From NCBI GenBank assembly GCA_963668585.1, contig OY764869.1, positions 2,604,001 through 2,668,000 on the forward strand: a DNA stretch of 64,000 bases. The letters are read 5' to 3'. This DNA is from Bin87 sp963668585. Lineage in GTDB: Bacteria > Chloroflexota > Dehalococcoidia > Lucifugimonadales > UBA3495. The position numbers and the translations under genes are program-made. How positions within the stretch are numbered: the stretch's first letter is position 1; every line of letters starts with the position of its first letter. The notes below the pieces were generated by a model. It did not search any database, was not told the DNA's origin, and was given only the letters and a program-made list of their open reading frames with translations. This document shows positions 34,395 to 42,790 of this stretch, piece after piece.

Positions 34395-36077
34395 CTAGAG
34401 GGACCAGGAGTCGGGGAGTTCGGGGGTTGGGAGGGGGCGGATCATGACCTCGACGAGGGCGGACTGGCCTTCGTCGATGGCGCGGATGGCGCGCTGGAAG
34501 GCGGGCCGGATGTCTTCGGGGTTGTCGACGCGCTCGGAGTAGCAGCCAAGGCCGTCGGCGACGACGCTGAAGTTGCCGCCGAGGACGGCCATCTCAGGAG
34601 GCGTGCCGTTGGGGTCCTCCATGCCCATCATGCCGCCGCCGGTGCCGCCGTTGTTGATGACCACGGTGAGGATGGGCAGGCCCATGCGGGAAGCGGTTTC
34701 AAGGTCCATGCCGGTCATGCCGAAGGAGGCGTCGCCGAGGACGTGGACGACGAGATGGTCGGGGCGGCCGAGCTTGGTGCCGATGGCGGCGCCGACGGAC
34801 CAACCCATGGCGGCCATGCCACCCATGGCGACGAAGTTGCGCGGCTGGGTGGTCATCCAGAAGGGGACAACGTAGCCGCGACTGCCGCCGGCGTCGTGGA
34901 GGGCGATGGTGCGGTCGGGGTCGATGACCTGCTGGAGTTCGTACACGACGCGGTAGCCGTTGGTGGGCGTCTCCGAGTCGGTGAACCGGGGCATCCACTC
35001 GGCCTCGGACTTCTCGTGGCAAGCGCGGATCTCATCGACGATTTCCTGCTTGATGCCGCCGCCGTTGGGGCCGATGCGCTGGCGGACGGCGTTGATGATG
35101 GCGCGGAGGGCAAGCTTGGCATCGGCGAGCATGGGGAGTTCGACCTGGTAGGTCTTGTTGAGGTCTGCCTGGTCGGCGTTGATGTGGATGATGCTGACGC
35201 CGTCGGGTATGGGGCGGCCGTCGGTGCCGTTGGGTTGGCGGAAGGAGTTGCCCACGGCCAGCACGACGTCTGCCTTGCGGTTGATCTGGAGGGCGGCGCC
35301 GGATGCGTAGCGGGCGCGGGGATAGACGCCGCCGCCCAGGGAAAGGGGATGATTTTCGGGGAAGATGCCCTTGCCCATGATGGTGGTGGCGACGGGCATG
35401 GAGAGCATTTCGGCAAGCTCGCGGACCTCGTCGGCGGCGCCGGCGGACATTGCGCCGCCACCGGCGTTGAGGACGGGGAAGCTGGCGTTGACCAGCATAT
35501 CGGCGGCGCGCTGCACCTCATCATCGGCGGGGCCAGACTTGCCGGGGATGCCCACCGGGGTGTAGCCCATGATGGCGTCGTCGGCCTCGGCGGTGAGGAC
35601 GTCCTGGGGCATTTCGAGGACGACGGGGCCCGGGGATCCGGAGCGCAGGGCGGTGAAGGCGCGGCGCATGACCTGGGGGATGTCCTGGACGCGGGTGAAG
35701 GTGCCGCGCCACTTGCAGTAGCCATCGAAGATGCTGGCGGAGACCTCCTGCTGCCATTCCTGGCCGAGGTTGCGCAGGGGGTGCTGGCCCATGAGGAGCA
35801 GCACAGGGACATTGTCGGCGTAGCATCCGGCGATGCCGGTGAGGCAGTTGGTGGCGCCGGGGCCGGTGCCGGTCATGGCGACGCCGACCTGTCCGGTGGC
35901 GCGGGCGTAGCCGTCGGCGATTTCGACGCCGAGACGCTCGTGGCGGGCGGCGAAGGGCCGAATGGTGGAGGCGCGCAGGGGGCCCCAAAGAGGGGCGAGT
36001 CCACCGCCGGCGAATCCGGATATGTAGCGTATTCCTTCCTGTTCGAGGGCTTTGACGACGGCTTCGGATCCACGCAT
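34395..36077 (-). CDS. ThDP-dependent enzyme, acetolactate-synthase-like
   Basis: 560-aa thiamine-diphosphate enzyme with the usual three domains. The N-terminal half has GFAGGGLAPLWG and RHERLGVEIADGYARATG with the ThDP-activating Glu47. MTGTGPGATNCLTGIAGCYA follows. The C-terminal cofactor site is GDASFGMTGMDLETA to INNGG. Relatives include acetolactate synthase, oxalyl-CoA decarboxylase and benzoylformate decarboxylase; the reaction is not assigned. The start at 36077 follows GAGGT by 6 nt; the longer frame runs through a repeat and is unlikely. The window holds two other ThDP enzymes. Confidence 0.87.
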   Translation of the reverse strand: MRGSEAVVKALEQEGIRYISGFAGGGLAPLWGPLRASTIRPFAARHERLGVEIADGYARATGQVGVAMTGTGPGATNCLTGIAGCYADNVPVLLLMGQHPLRNLGQEWQQEVSASIFDGYCKWRGTFTRVQDIPQVMRRAFTALRSGSPGPVVLEMPQDVLTAEADDAIMGYTPVGIPGKSGPADDEVQRAADMLVNASFPVLNAGGGAMSAGAADEVRELAEMLSMPVATTIMGKGIFPENHPLSLGGGVYPRARYASGAALQINRKADVVLAVGNSFRQPNGTDGRPIPDGVSIIHINADQADLNKTYQVELPMLADAKLALRAIINAVRQRIGPNGGGIKQEIVDEIRACHEKSEAEWMPRFTDSETPTNGYRVVYELQQVIDPDRTIALHDAGGSRGYVVPFWMTTQPRNFVAMGGMAAMGWSVGAAIGTKLGRPDHLVVHVLGDASFGMTGMDLETASRMGLPILTVVINNGGTGGGMMGMEDPNGTPPEMAVLGGNFSVVADGLGCYSERVDNPEDIRPAFQRAIRAIDEGQSALVEVMIRPLPTPELPDSWSL

Positions 36078-36120
36078 GGCGATACCTCGCTTTGTGCTGA
36101 GTACGGCGGTGGGCGAGGTC

Positions 36121-36157
36121 GCCCTCACCCTGATCCTCTCCTTTGGGGGAGAGGGTA
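36121..36157. repeat. CCCTCACCC/GGAGAGG-type intergenic repeat
   Basis: CCCTCACCC followed by the palindrome CCTCTCC (36135-36141), TTTGGG, GGAGAGG (36148-36154), then GTA. A related CCTCTCC/GGGTAC arrangement appears inverted at 39601-39642. Confidence 0.5.
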
Positions 36158-36199
36158 CTTTCGTGTTTGCCGGGATGATAGGGCAGCGTGGGGATGCGG

Positions 36200-36650
36200 T
36201 CAACCGGGGTTGGCGGTTTTACATCGATGGACGGGATGCTCAGGATGGGCGGGACGTGTTTGGATTTGGTTGAGGCTGGCGGCGATGGCGTTGTTGAGGT
36301 CGGCTACGAGGTTGGCGACGCGGCGTCGCAACCGGACAAGTTCGTGGGTGGCCGGGGCGCGATGTCGGGATTTGGGCGACCGGGGTCTGATGGCCCACAT
36401 TTGGGCGAGAGTTTTCAGGTGGCTGTGCCGCAGGTCATGATCGAAAACGACGCACCGGAGGGCGTTGGCCTGCAGGCGCGGGGTCCGGTAGGGATGATTC
36501 CAATGGACGGCGGCGGCGACGACGGCGTGGGTGGCGGCACGGCGCAACGCATCGGCGGCGCGGCGGCGGTCGCCAGAGGCCAGGTCAATGCGAGAGCGAT
36601 AGAGGTAATGGCGGCTGCGGAGTTGATGATGGGCTACGGTTCCGATGTGG
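36200..36650 (-). pseudogene. Possible gene remnant between two short direct repeats
   Basis: The reverse frame open across this stretch translates to a protein-like sequence: HHQLRSRHYLYRSRIDLASG, then GDRRRAADALRRAATHAVVA, then LVRLRRRVANLVADLNNAIA. It suggests an amphipathic helical, nucleic-acid- or HEPN-type protein. No ATG, GTG or ribosome site begins it, and its C-terminus reads through an intergenic repeat, so it is probably decayed. Exact 12-bp copies of TTTTACATCGAT lie at 36217-36228 and 36665-36676, bracketing it. It might equally be non-coding. Confidence 0.3.
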
Positions 36651-36864
36651 GATGCTCCTTTTTGTTTTACATCGATATACAGGATGCACGGGATTTTTTG
36701 GTTTGGGTTTGGGATGGGGCGTTCCGGGTTTCATGCGTCGGTATGCCCAGCGTAGCCGGCCGGCAAGGCGATTGCATCCGGCAGGGGCGTGCCCGGCATG
36801 ACCGGCCGTGAACCGGGCAACACGGGGCGCGCCGTCACGCCTGGCATGGTCGAAGCGTTGGGTT

Positions 36865-36885
36865 GGGGCGAATGATTTTTCGTCC
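36865..36885. repeat. Degenerate GGGGCGAAT palindrome
   Basis: GGGGCGAATGATT followed by TTTCGTCCC, an imperfect copy of the palindrome seen at 34359 and 42631. Confidence 0.45.
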
Positions 36886-37714
36886 CGGCATTGGGTTGGT
36901 TGAGTGATTGGTTTGGTGTTTCGGTGGGCTGTCTCCTGGGGTTTGGTCGGTGGGTTTTCCGGTTGGTTGGTTGGTTGGTCGGCTGGTTGGTGGGAGGCGG
37001 GATTCCCCTTCGTTGTCAGCGCACGGCCGGTACGCAACTATTTGAACGGCAGTTCCGTGGTCGCAGGACTATTTGGTTGAGTCCCTACCACGCGGGCCCG
37101 AACAATCCCGGTGGGCCAGTGCGGCACCGCCGGCGAGTACGTTGGTCGGATATCGGCGAGTTGCCACCTGGACCGGTTGCGATTTGTTGCTGACGGGGTT
37201 GGCCGTCGAAGGGGAAACCTGCCTCCCAGGGGTCGTGACTGAAACGTACGTTTTATCCAGATGGTGACAGGATAGACCGGCGGCGACGGTGGGGGCAATG
37301 GGGAGGTGTCACTGCTGGGGATTCGTTTTTTGTGGTCGGGGGTCCCGGTTTTTTACAGGGATTTACAGGATGGGGCTGGATGGATGGTTTACAGACGGGA
37401 TGTCCCTGGCTCTCAACAAAAAACGCCCATCCCGTGGTGGGGATGGACGTTGGGGATGGCGGATTGGTGGCTGGGTGTTCAGGTTGCCCGGGCGGCCAGG
37501 ATTATGTTGATCAGGGTTTCGATGTCGGGGAGGTAGCCGTCCAGGTGTTCCTGTTCCATCCAGTCGTTGGGGCCCGGTTTTTTACAGGGATTTACAGGAT
37601 GGACAGGATGGGGGGAGGTTGTTTAGGGCATGTTGATTCGGCCAGACGGGCGGTTGCTGTGGAGGGTTTGTTTTTGGGATGAACGGGATGAACGGGAAGG
37701 GATTCGGTAGATGG
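36886..37714. other. Non-coding repeat-rich gap
   Basis: No convincing gene. It holds a GGTT tandem run (about 36961-36990), two exact 27-bp copies of a TTTACAGG repeat (37347-37373 and 37576-37602), and further GGATGAACGG repeats near 37676. Confidence 0.55.
37347..37602 (+). repeat. Two exact 27-bp TTTACAGGGATTTACAGGAT repeats
   Basis: Copies at 37347-37373 and 37576-37602. Diverged members, all on the plus strand, are near 36217, 36665, 41869, 46847 and 54469. A core of ACAGGAT separated by a few bases recurs in each. Confidence 0.6.
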
Positions 37715-37966
37715 TTAGAGGATCGGAATGGATGGGTTGACAGGAAATATCAGCATCGGTACCCGGGGTTGAGGTGAACTGCCGCAGGGCCCGATGATCC
37801 GGATAGGTGTAGGTTCGATGGGGTAGCGGTCAAACAAGTTGGCCAGCTCTTCGCTGGTCATCTCGTAGCGCTTCTCGTACTGCGCGACGACACGCCGCTT
37901 TTCCTCGATGAATTTCTGCCGAGTTTCGGTACGGACTGGGATGCGCTGCTTTATGGTGGTAGCCAT
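37715..37966 (-). CDS. Small antitoxin-like protein, possibly truncated
   Basis: 83-aa frame. The first about 50 residues (MATTIKQRIPVRTETRQKFI, then EEKRRVVAQYEKRY and MTSEELANLF) are charged, helical and resemble small antitoxin-type proteins with an EKRYxMTSEE motif. From about residue 50 the sequence becomes proline-rich and unlike that type, so the C-terminus may be lost. No toxin-like partner gene is adjacent and the ribosome site is weak. It lies 72 nt past the ApeA-like gene on the same strand. Function unassigned. Confidence 0.45.
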   Translation of the reverse strand: MATTIKQRIPVRTETRQKFIEEKRRVVAQYEKRYEMTSEELANLFDRYPIEPTPIRIIGPCGSSPQPRVPMLIFPVNPSIPIL

Positions 37967-38038
37967 GACGATGTTGCTGTGGGGTTTATTGTAACTGACT
38001 GTGGGCGGGGGTAGAGAAGTGTTGAGACGCCAAGTTGG

Positions 38039-39310
38039 TCACAGGCGAACACGATCTGGCGAATCCATACGCTCGACCACCCGCGAGCGCAGATCATCGG
38101 TGAGACCGGAATCGCTCAGTATGCACAGGATCACCAGTGTGTAGAGCGCTTGGTTGACGGGGTGAATACCGTATCCATCCTCGGGTTCCGTTCCGTAGCC
38201 CTGAAAATGAGCGACGCCCCAGTAGTTGCGGATGCGAGTGACGCTACTGGTCCATGCTTGCACATCTCCAATCGATTGTCGGAATGCGTCACCTGCCCGT
38301 TCGACCATGGGTTCCAAGACTTGTTTTCCGAAGTTTAGAATCCTTCGCTCGGAGTCGTTCCATTCCCGGCGCATATACACCTCACAAGCCACCAGCAGGT
38401 GGCTGGTTCGGTCGGTGGTGAAGGCCGGCTGATGATATCGGTCAATGATCAGGCCTTGCTTCAGCACTGTTTGATCACGGAGAATGTCCAACCATCGAGC
38501 GATACCCTCGACACCGCCGAATTCACCAAACGTTAAGAGTTCGCTGTATGGCACGGTCCTCCCCAAAGGTCGGAGGTTAGAGACGTAATCGACAGAAACA
38601 TTGGCAGCTTGGTCGCCCGCTTGCGTCACGGATACCCGGTCAACCTCAGCAGCCGTACCCTTACACACGGTTAGCAAAACTTGGAGGCTTGTAACTGCGT
38701 CCATCACGGATGACAACGGTTCAAGCGAATCAAACGCCAAGCTGAGAGTCGCATCCGTTGTGAGTACAGCGCTATCGAATCGGTGCCTCCCTGAACCCCA
38801 ATCTGCTGCGACGCTTTGTAGAAGAACCAAACCGCCCAGTGACCAACGGCACGTTTGCTCCCGCCCACAGGTCGGCCAAAAGAGCGAGGATGTTTCACCC
38901 TTGTCTTGGAACTCGATCCTCGCCGGGCCAGGGACCCACTCACTCAAGGATTGGATGCGCAGTTGGGCAGACTTGACCTGCTCTGGTTTCTCACCTTCAT
39001 AGTAATCACCGCGGAAGGCGAAGCGACAGTTCCAAGTTGATTCGCGGACGTGGCCTACCCGGCTCGCCAGGGTCGACCGTTGGTCAACTTCGTGGCACGT
39101 GACCAGTTTGATATGCTGTGAACCAATTTGGCCACAGATCACTCGAGCACTACGATGGTCGACTCCTAGGTCGTATATCCGAGGACCCGCGAGAGATTCG
39201 TACGTAGTCAGAACTATCGCACCATCGTTATCGTATCTCAGGGTCCCGGGGAATTGATTAGAGTCTTGGCTAGGGAACCAAAACAGTCCCAGTTCCGCAG
39301 TCTGCTCCAT
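38039..39310 (-). CDS. ApeA-like HEPN-domain protein (candidate anti-phage abortive-infection gene)
   Basis: 423-aa predicted cytoplasmic protein. The N-terminus (LGLFWFPSQDSNQFPGTLRY, then a strand-rich region) resembles the ApeA N-terminal domain. The C-terminal part is helical and ends in a HEPN-like RNase motif, Arg361-Asn-x5-His368 in RIRNYWGVAHF. ApeA proteins are single-gene abortive-infection systems in which HEPN is thought to cut RNA. A promoter, a GGAGAGGA site and isolation among repeats fit a mobile defence gene. The family call rests on pattern resemblance only. Confidence 0.6.
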   Translation of the reverse strand: MEQTAELGLFWFPSQDSNQFPGTLRYDNDGAIVLTTYESLAGPRIYDLGVDHRSARVICGQIGSQHIKLVTCHEVDQRSTLASRVGHVRESTWNCRFAFRGDYYEGEKPEQVKSAQLRIQSLSEWVPGPARIEFQDKGETSSLFWPTCGREQTCRWSLGGLVLLQSVAADWGSGRHRFDSAVLTTDATLSLAFDSLEPLSSVMDAVTSLQVLLTVCKGTAAEVDRVSVTQAGDQAANVSVDYVSNLRPLGRTVPYSELLTFGEFGGVEGIARWLDILRDQTVLKQGLIIDRYHQPAFTTDRTSHLLVACEVYMRREWNDSERRILNFGKQVLEPMVERAGDAFRQSIGDVQAWTSSVTRIRNYWGVAHFQGYGTEPEDGYGIHPVNQALYTLVILCILSDSGLTDDLRSRVVERMDSPDRVRL

Positions 39311-39337
39311 TTATCCTCTCCGTGGTTGATCGCTTCC

Positions 39338-39366
39338 CAATTAGTTCAGCGTAAACGTGGGGGCAA
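39338..39366 (-). promoter_or_regulatory. Predicted promoter of ApeA-like gene
   Basis: Reverse strand TTGCCC (39366-39361), a 17-nt spacer and TAATTG (39343-39338), 28 nt before the ATG. Confidence 0.5.
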
Positions 39367-39487
39367 GGGGATGCTTAGTTGAATGCGCATGAGTGCATCA
39401 AGTCTACTGTATCGCCGCTCGCCAAGTCTGGTATGGACGAGAGCCGCACGGTATCGATGAAACGTCGTTTGGGGATTAGATTGCTAG

Positions 39488-39507
39488 ATTCCTGCTTCCA
39501 CAGGAAT
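39488..39507. repeat. ATTCCTG/CAGGAAT palindrome
   Basis: ATTCCTG, loop CTTCCA, CAGGAAT. A similar TTCCTGC/GCAGGAA palindrome is at 50446-50463. The 39311-39713 gap has no supported gene. Confidence 0.45.
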
Positions 39508-39713
39508 GAAGGGTAGCGGGCGGAGGTTTGGCGCGTCGGGGGCAGTTGGTTGATTGTTGGTGGGGGTGTGGGTATTATCGCGGCTACTTGAGCGGGGGTT
39601 GTACCCTTTCCGCGAGGCCTCTGCGGCCAGGGGAGAGGGGACGGTTGGGCGTTCAATACGCTCTGAATGAGTGGGTGGGAGTGTCTGGGCTGCCACGGTG
39701 TTGTACGGCACGG

Positions 39714-40068
39714 GCGGGCGGGTTTCAAACCCGCCCCTACAGCAACAACCGTTGGTTCGACAGGCACCCGCCGGAGGTGGTTGTTCCGCGCCATGAGCGG
39801 GCGGGTTTCAAACCCGCCCCTACAGCAACAACCGTTGGTTTGGCAGGCACCCGCCGGAGGTGGTTGTTCCGAGCCATGGGCGGGCGGGTTTCAAACCCGC
39901 CCCTACAGCAACAACCGTTGGTTTGGCAGGCACCCGCCAGAGGTGGTTGTTCCGCGCCATGAGCGGGCGGGTTTCAAACCCGCCCCTACAGCAACAACCG
40001 TTGGTTTGGCAGGCACCCGCCGGAGGTGGTTGTTCCGCGCCATGAGCGGGCGGGTTTCAAACCCGCCC
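39714..40068. repeat. 83-bp tandem array carrying five GGGCGGG palindromes
   Basis: The palindrome GGGCGGGTTTCAAACCCGCC (its TTTCAAA centres at 39723, 39806, 39889, 39972 and 40055) recurs with an exact 83-bp period. The intervening sequence is nearly identical and contains a second inverted pair, AACAACC and GGTTGTT. Differences are confined to a few bases. It lies between the ApeA-like gene and a ThDP enzyme. The lack of unique spacers excludes a CRISPR, and a period not divisible by three argues against coding. Confidence 0.85.
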
Positions 40069-40078
40069 CTACGAAGAA

Positions 40079-40150
40079 CACAAGAGAGATTTTGCCGCGA
40101 GAGCACAAGAGAGAAAATGCCGCGAACACAGGAGAGAGATTATGCCGCAG
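40079..40150 (+). repeat. Triplicated translation-start region
   Basis: Three imperfect about 24-bp copies start with CACA(A/G)GAGAG and end in TGCCGC (40079-40100, 40104-40125, 40127-40150). The third contains the ATG of the ThDP enzyme; the second contains an out-of-frame ATG at 40117 opening a 13-codon frame that overlaps it. Confidence 0.55.
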
Positions 40151-41860
40151 GCACATGAATTGATCGTGCAGTTTTTGGAGGAGGCGGGGATTGACGCCGT
40201 GTTCGGGATTCCGGGCGGCGGGACGGGTCAGATATTCACGAATTTGGTGGGTAAGGAGCCGGCGATCAATACGTACCTGGCGCGGCACGAGCAGACGGCG
40301 GCGATCATGGCCGACGCGTATGGCCGGGCCACCGGGAAGCCGGCGGTGATCATGGGGCAGGGCCTGTTCATGGGGTCCAACGCGGCGTTCGGGATCATGG
40401 AGGCGATGCTGAGCAGCAGCCCGATGGTGGTGCTGACTGACACGTCGGACGGAGGCGTTGGGCAGCATCCGGCGAATCAGTCGGGGGCGGGCGAGTACGG
40501 GAGCATCGACCTGCACAACATCTTCAGGTCGATGACGAAGTACACGACGCTGGCGACGTCGCCCAAGGAGGCGGCGCTGGGTGCGCAGTTGGCGATCAAA
40601 CACGCCACCAGCGGCCGACCGGGTCCGGCGTGCCTGCTGATGCGGTCGGCGTCGATTGGGGGCGAGGTTGACCTTGAATCACCGCCGTTCATTCACGACA
40701 CGGCGGGGTACCTGAACACGGCCAAGCCGCAGGCGGCGCCGGCGGACATCGAACGGGCGGTGGAGATCCTGTCGCAGTCGCGGCGTCCGGTGATCGTGGC
40801 GGGGAACGGCGTACACATGGCGCGGGCGCACGGGGCGCTGCAACAGTTGGCCGAGCAGTGGAATGCGCCGATTGCGACCAGCTACAAGGGGAAGTCGAGC
40901 ATTGCCGAGACGCATCCGCTGTCCGTGGGGATGGTTGGGATCTACGGGCAGGCGGCGGCGAACCAGGCGGTGGGCGACGCGGACACGGTGATCGTGGTGG
41001 GGGCCAAGCTGAGCCCGCAGGACACGGTGCGCGAACGGCCGACGGTGTTCAATCCGAAGGGTCAGCGGATCATCCAGATTGACATCGACGACCGGAACGC
41101 CGGGTGGACTTTCCCGGTGGAGCTTGGGTTGATCGGGGACGCCGGGAGCATCCTGGGGCAGTTGGTGGAGGCATCGGCGGATGCGTCGGCCAGCACGGCG
41201 GGTCAGCGGAGCGAATGGGCCGGGGCGTTGTCGGGTCGCAAGGCGGAGGCCGGGTTCTACGAGGAGGCGGGTCTGCATACCGATTCGTCGCCGGTTTTGC
41301 CGCAGCGGGTGGTGCGGTTGCTGCAGGAGACGATGCCGGCGGACACGGTGTACGCGCTGGACGCGGGGAACAACCGGACGTGGATGGCGCACCTGTTCCA
41401 GGCGCAGCAGGCGCACACGTTCTTCTGCCCGGGCGGCACGGCGGGCATGGGCTGGGGACTGCCGGCGTCGGTAGGGCTCCAGATCGCGTACCCCGGGCGG
41501 CCGGTGGTGTGCGTGACGGGGGACGGCGGGTACATGATGACGGTGAACGCGCTGTCCACGGCGATGCAGTACAACCTGCCGATCGTCTGCGTGGTGTTCA
41601 ACGACGGTGCGCTGGGGATGGTGCGGCACCACCAGGCTCCAGGGGAGTACATCGCGTCGGAGTTCGCGGAGACGGACAACGCAGCGGTGGCGCGGGGGTT
41701 CGGGTGCTTCGGCGTGCAGGTCGCGGACTCTCGGGACCTGGCGGGGGCGCTGCAGGACGCGCGGGCGTCGGGTCTGCCGGCGGTGGTGGACGTGCTGATC
41801 GACCGGGGGCCGAGTCCGGACGACTGGCGGGCGGATTTGCGGACGGCGGGGGAGACGTAG
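40142..41860 (+). CDS. ThDP-dependent enzyme, benzoylformate-decarboxylase/ALS-like
   Basis: 572-aa thiamine-diphosphate enzyme. FGIPGGGTGQIF and LARHEQTAAIMADAYGRATG (activating Glu50) lie in the N-terminal domain. The central domain has VIVAGNGVHMARA and the C-terminal cofactor motif is GDGGYMMTVNALSTAMQ to FNDGALG. It differs clearly from the enzyme at 34.4 kb, for example in the GQGLFMGSNAAFG loop, so the two are old paralogues. The reaction (decarboxylase, carboligase or 2-hydroxyacyl-CoA lyase) is unassigned. The start codon lies in a triplicated sequence and may be affected by an overlapping upstream ATG. Confidence 0.87.
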   Translation: MPQAHELIVQFLEEAGIDAVFGIPGGGTGQIFTNLVGKEPAINTYLARHEQTAAIMADAYGRATGKPAVIMGQGLFMGSNAAFGIMEAMLSSSPMVVLTDTSDGGVGQHPANQSGAGEYGSIDLHNIFRSMTKYTTLATSPKEAALGAQLAIKHATSGRPGPACLLMRSASIGGEVDLESPPFIHDTAGYLNTAKPQAAPADIERAVEILSQSRRPVIVAGNGVHMARAHGALQQLAEQWNAPIATSYKGKSSIAETHPLSVGMVGIYGQAAANQAVGDADTVIVVGAKLSPQDTVRERPTVFNPKGQRIIQIDIDDRNAGWTFPVELGLIGDAGSILGQLVEASADASASTAGQRSEWAGALSGRKAEAGFYEEAGLHTDSSPVLPQRVVRLLQETMPADTVYALDAGNNRTWMAHLFQAQQAHTFFCPGGTAGMGWGLPASVGLQIAYPGRPVVCVTGDGGYMMTVNALSTAMQYNLPIVCVVFNDGALGMVRHHQAPGEYIASEFAETDNAAVARGFGCFGVQVADSRDLAGALQDARASGLPAVVDVLIDRGPSPDDWRADLRTAGET

Positions 41861-41868
41861 GGGTCCGG

Positions 41869-41934
41869 TTTTTGCAGGGATGGACAAGATTCACAGGATA
41901 TTTTGGTTGGATGGGGCGGATGTTTATCCGCCCC
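41869..41934. repeat. TTTGCAGGGAT repeat and GGGGCGGAT palindrome
   Basis: A diverged ACAGGAT-type repeat begins 9 nt after the ThDP stop. It is followed by GGGGCGGAT (41913-41921), GTTT and ATCCGCCCC (41926-41934). Together they may act as a transcript end. Confidence 0.5.
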
Positions 41935-41955
41935 CGATGCGTTCGGGGGGGTTGA

Positions 41956-42402
41956 ATGGGGGACTGTGAAAAAGAGGTGAGCGCTGAGGAGGGGAAGGCG
42001 TTGCGGGATGAGCGGCTGGCGCTGGTCGGTTGTGGGTGCGCGTCTTGCAGCACTGTTGCGGGGATAGAGTTTGGGCTTGACGGGAGAACGCTTCGGTCGG
42101 GTCGGAAGAGCAATCCGGTGCACGAGTATCTGTCGATGCGGGCGTTTGGAATCGACCGGATCGCCGGAGGGGGAATGGGGTCGTTCGCGTTTGAGGCTTA
42201 CGTGACGCTGATAGCGCTGTCGCACAGGTTGGCGATATTCCCAGGGGGTCCGCAGGACTACGATGACAGTTACGTGGTTGAGGTAAGGGAGTCGGCCATG
42301 CAGGTTGCAGGGGAGAACGGCATTGAGGCGGATTTTGGATACGCGCTGCAGATCGAGGCGATTTGGGACTATTTGAGGACGACGCGGGGCTACCCGGTTT
42401 GA
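41956..42402 (+). CDS. Hypothetical protein, 148 aa
   Basis: Not recognised. The predicted protein starts MGDCEKEVSAEEGKALRDER and has a cysteine cluster CGCASC near residue 26. A hydrophobic-amphipathic middle (FEAYVTLIALSHRLAIFPGG) follows, and it ends DYLRTTRGYPV. Composition is protein-like and no opposite frame is better. It lies between two palindromic repeats and may be a lineage-specific gene. No ribosome site is obvious before the ATG. Confidence 0.45.
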   Translation: MGDCEKEVSAEEGKALRDERLALVGCGCASCSTVAGIEFGLDGRTLRSGRKSNPVHEYLSMRAFGIDRIAGGGMGSFAFEAYVTLIALSHRLAIFPGGPQDYDDSYVVEVRESAMQVAGENGIEADFGYALQIEAIWDYLRTTRGYPV

Positions 42403-42561
42403 TTCCAGGGCAGGGGTTGCCGGAATTGGGATCGTCGGGATTAGGGTGACAGTGCAGGGTTGGTGGGTTTCCCTGTTAGGTACCCCTCACCGGTGGGCAG
42501 GCGGAAACCTGTATAGTACGCGGGTTCGAGAACGTGGGCATGGGTGGGAAGGATTATCTGG

Positions 42562-42582
42562 ATACCGGCTCAAGGCCGGTAT
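42562..42582. repeat. ATACCGGC/GCCGGTAT palindrome
   Basis: ATACCGGC (42562-42569), loop TCAAG, GCCGGTAT (42575-42582), in the 42403-42790 gap, which holds no convincing gene. Confidence 0.5.
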
Positions 42583-42630
42583 GGCGGTTTTGATGTTAGA
42601 CCGTTGCCTCAAACCTGAACAGTTACGATT

Positions 42631-42656
42631 GGGGCGAATGATTATTCGCCCCTACG
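42631..42656. repeat. GGGGCGAAT palindrome, copy 2
   Basis: GGGGCGAAT (42631-42639), GATT, ATTCGCCCC (42644-42652), then TACG; identical in core to the copy at 34359. Confidence 0.65.
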
Positions 42657-42790
42657 TTTTGGTGATAGAGTATCGTGGGCGGGTGATTTGCTGATGGCAG
42701 ACGTCGTCCCTACGAGGCGGAACGTTACTAATATTGCGGCGGCGAGTCTGAGAGATGATCTTGCGAGCCGCACATTCAGGGGGAACACCG

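Noticed and set aside
34344..36440. 698-codon plus-strand frame antisense to the ThDP enzyme
   Set aside because: It is Gly/Ala/Asp/Val-only low complexity, the mirror of GC-rich codons in the well-supported reverse gene.
36188..36811. 207-codon plus-strand frame opposite the gene remnant
   Set aside because: Gly/Asp/Val-rich composition typical of antisense reading, and it runs through two repeat copies.
39714..40068. CRISPR array
   Set aside because: The whole 83-bp unit is repeated; there are no unique spacers and no cas genes in the window.
39667..40158. 163-codon frame through the 83-bp array
   Set aside because: The period of 83 is not divisible by 3, so successive units are read in different frames; no ribosome site and no protein-like character.
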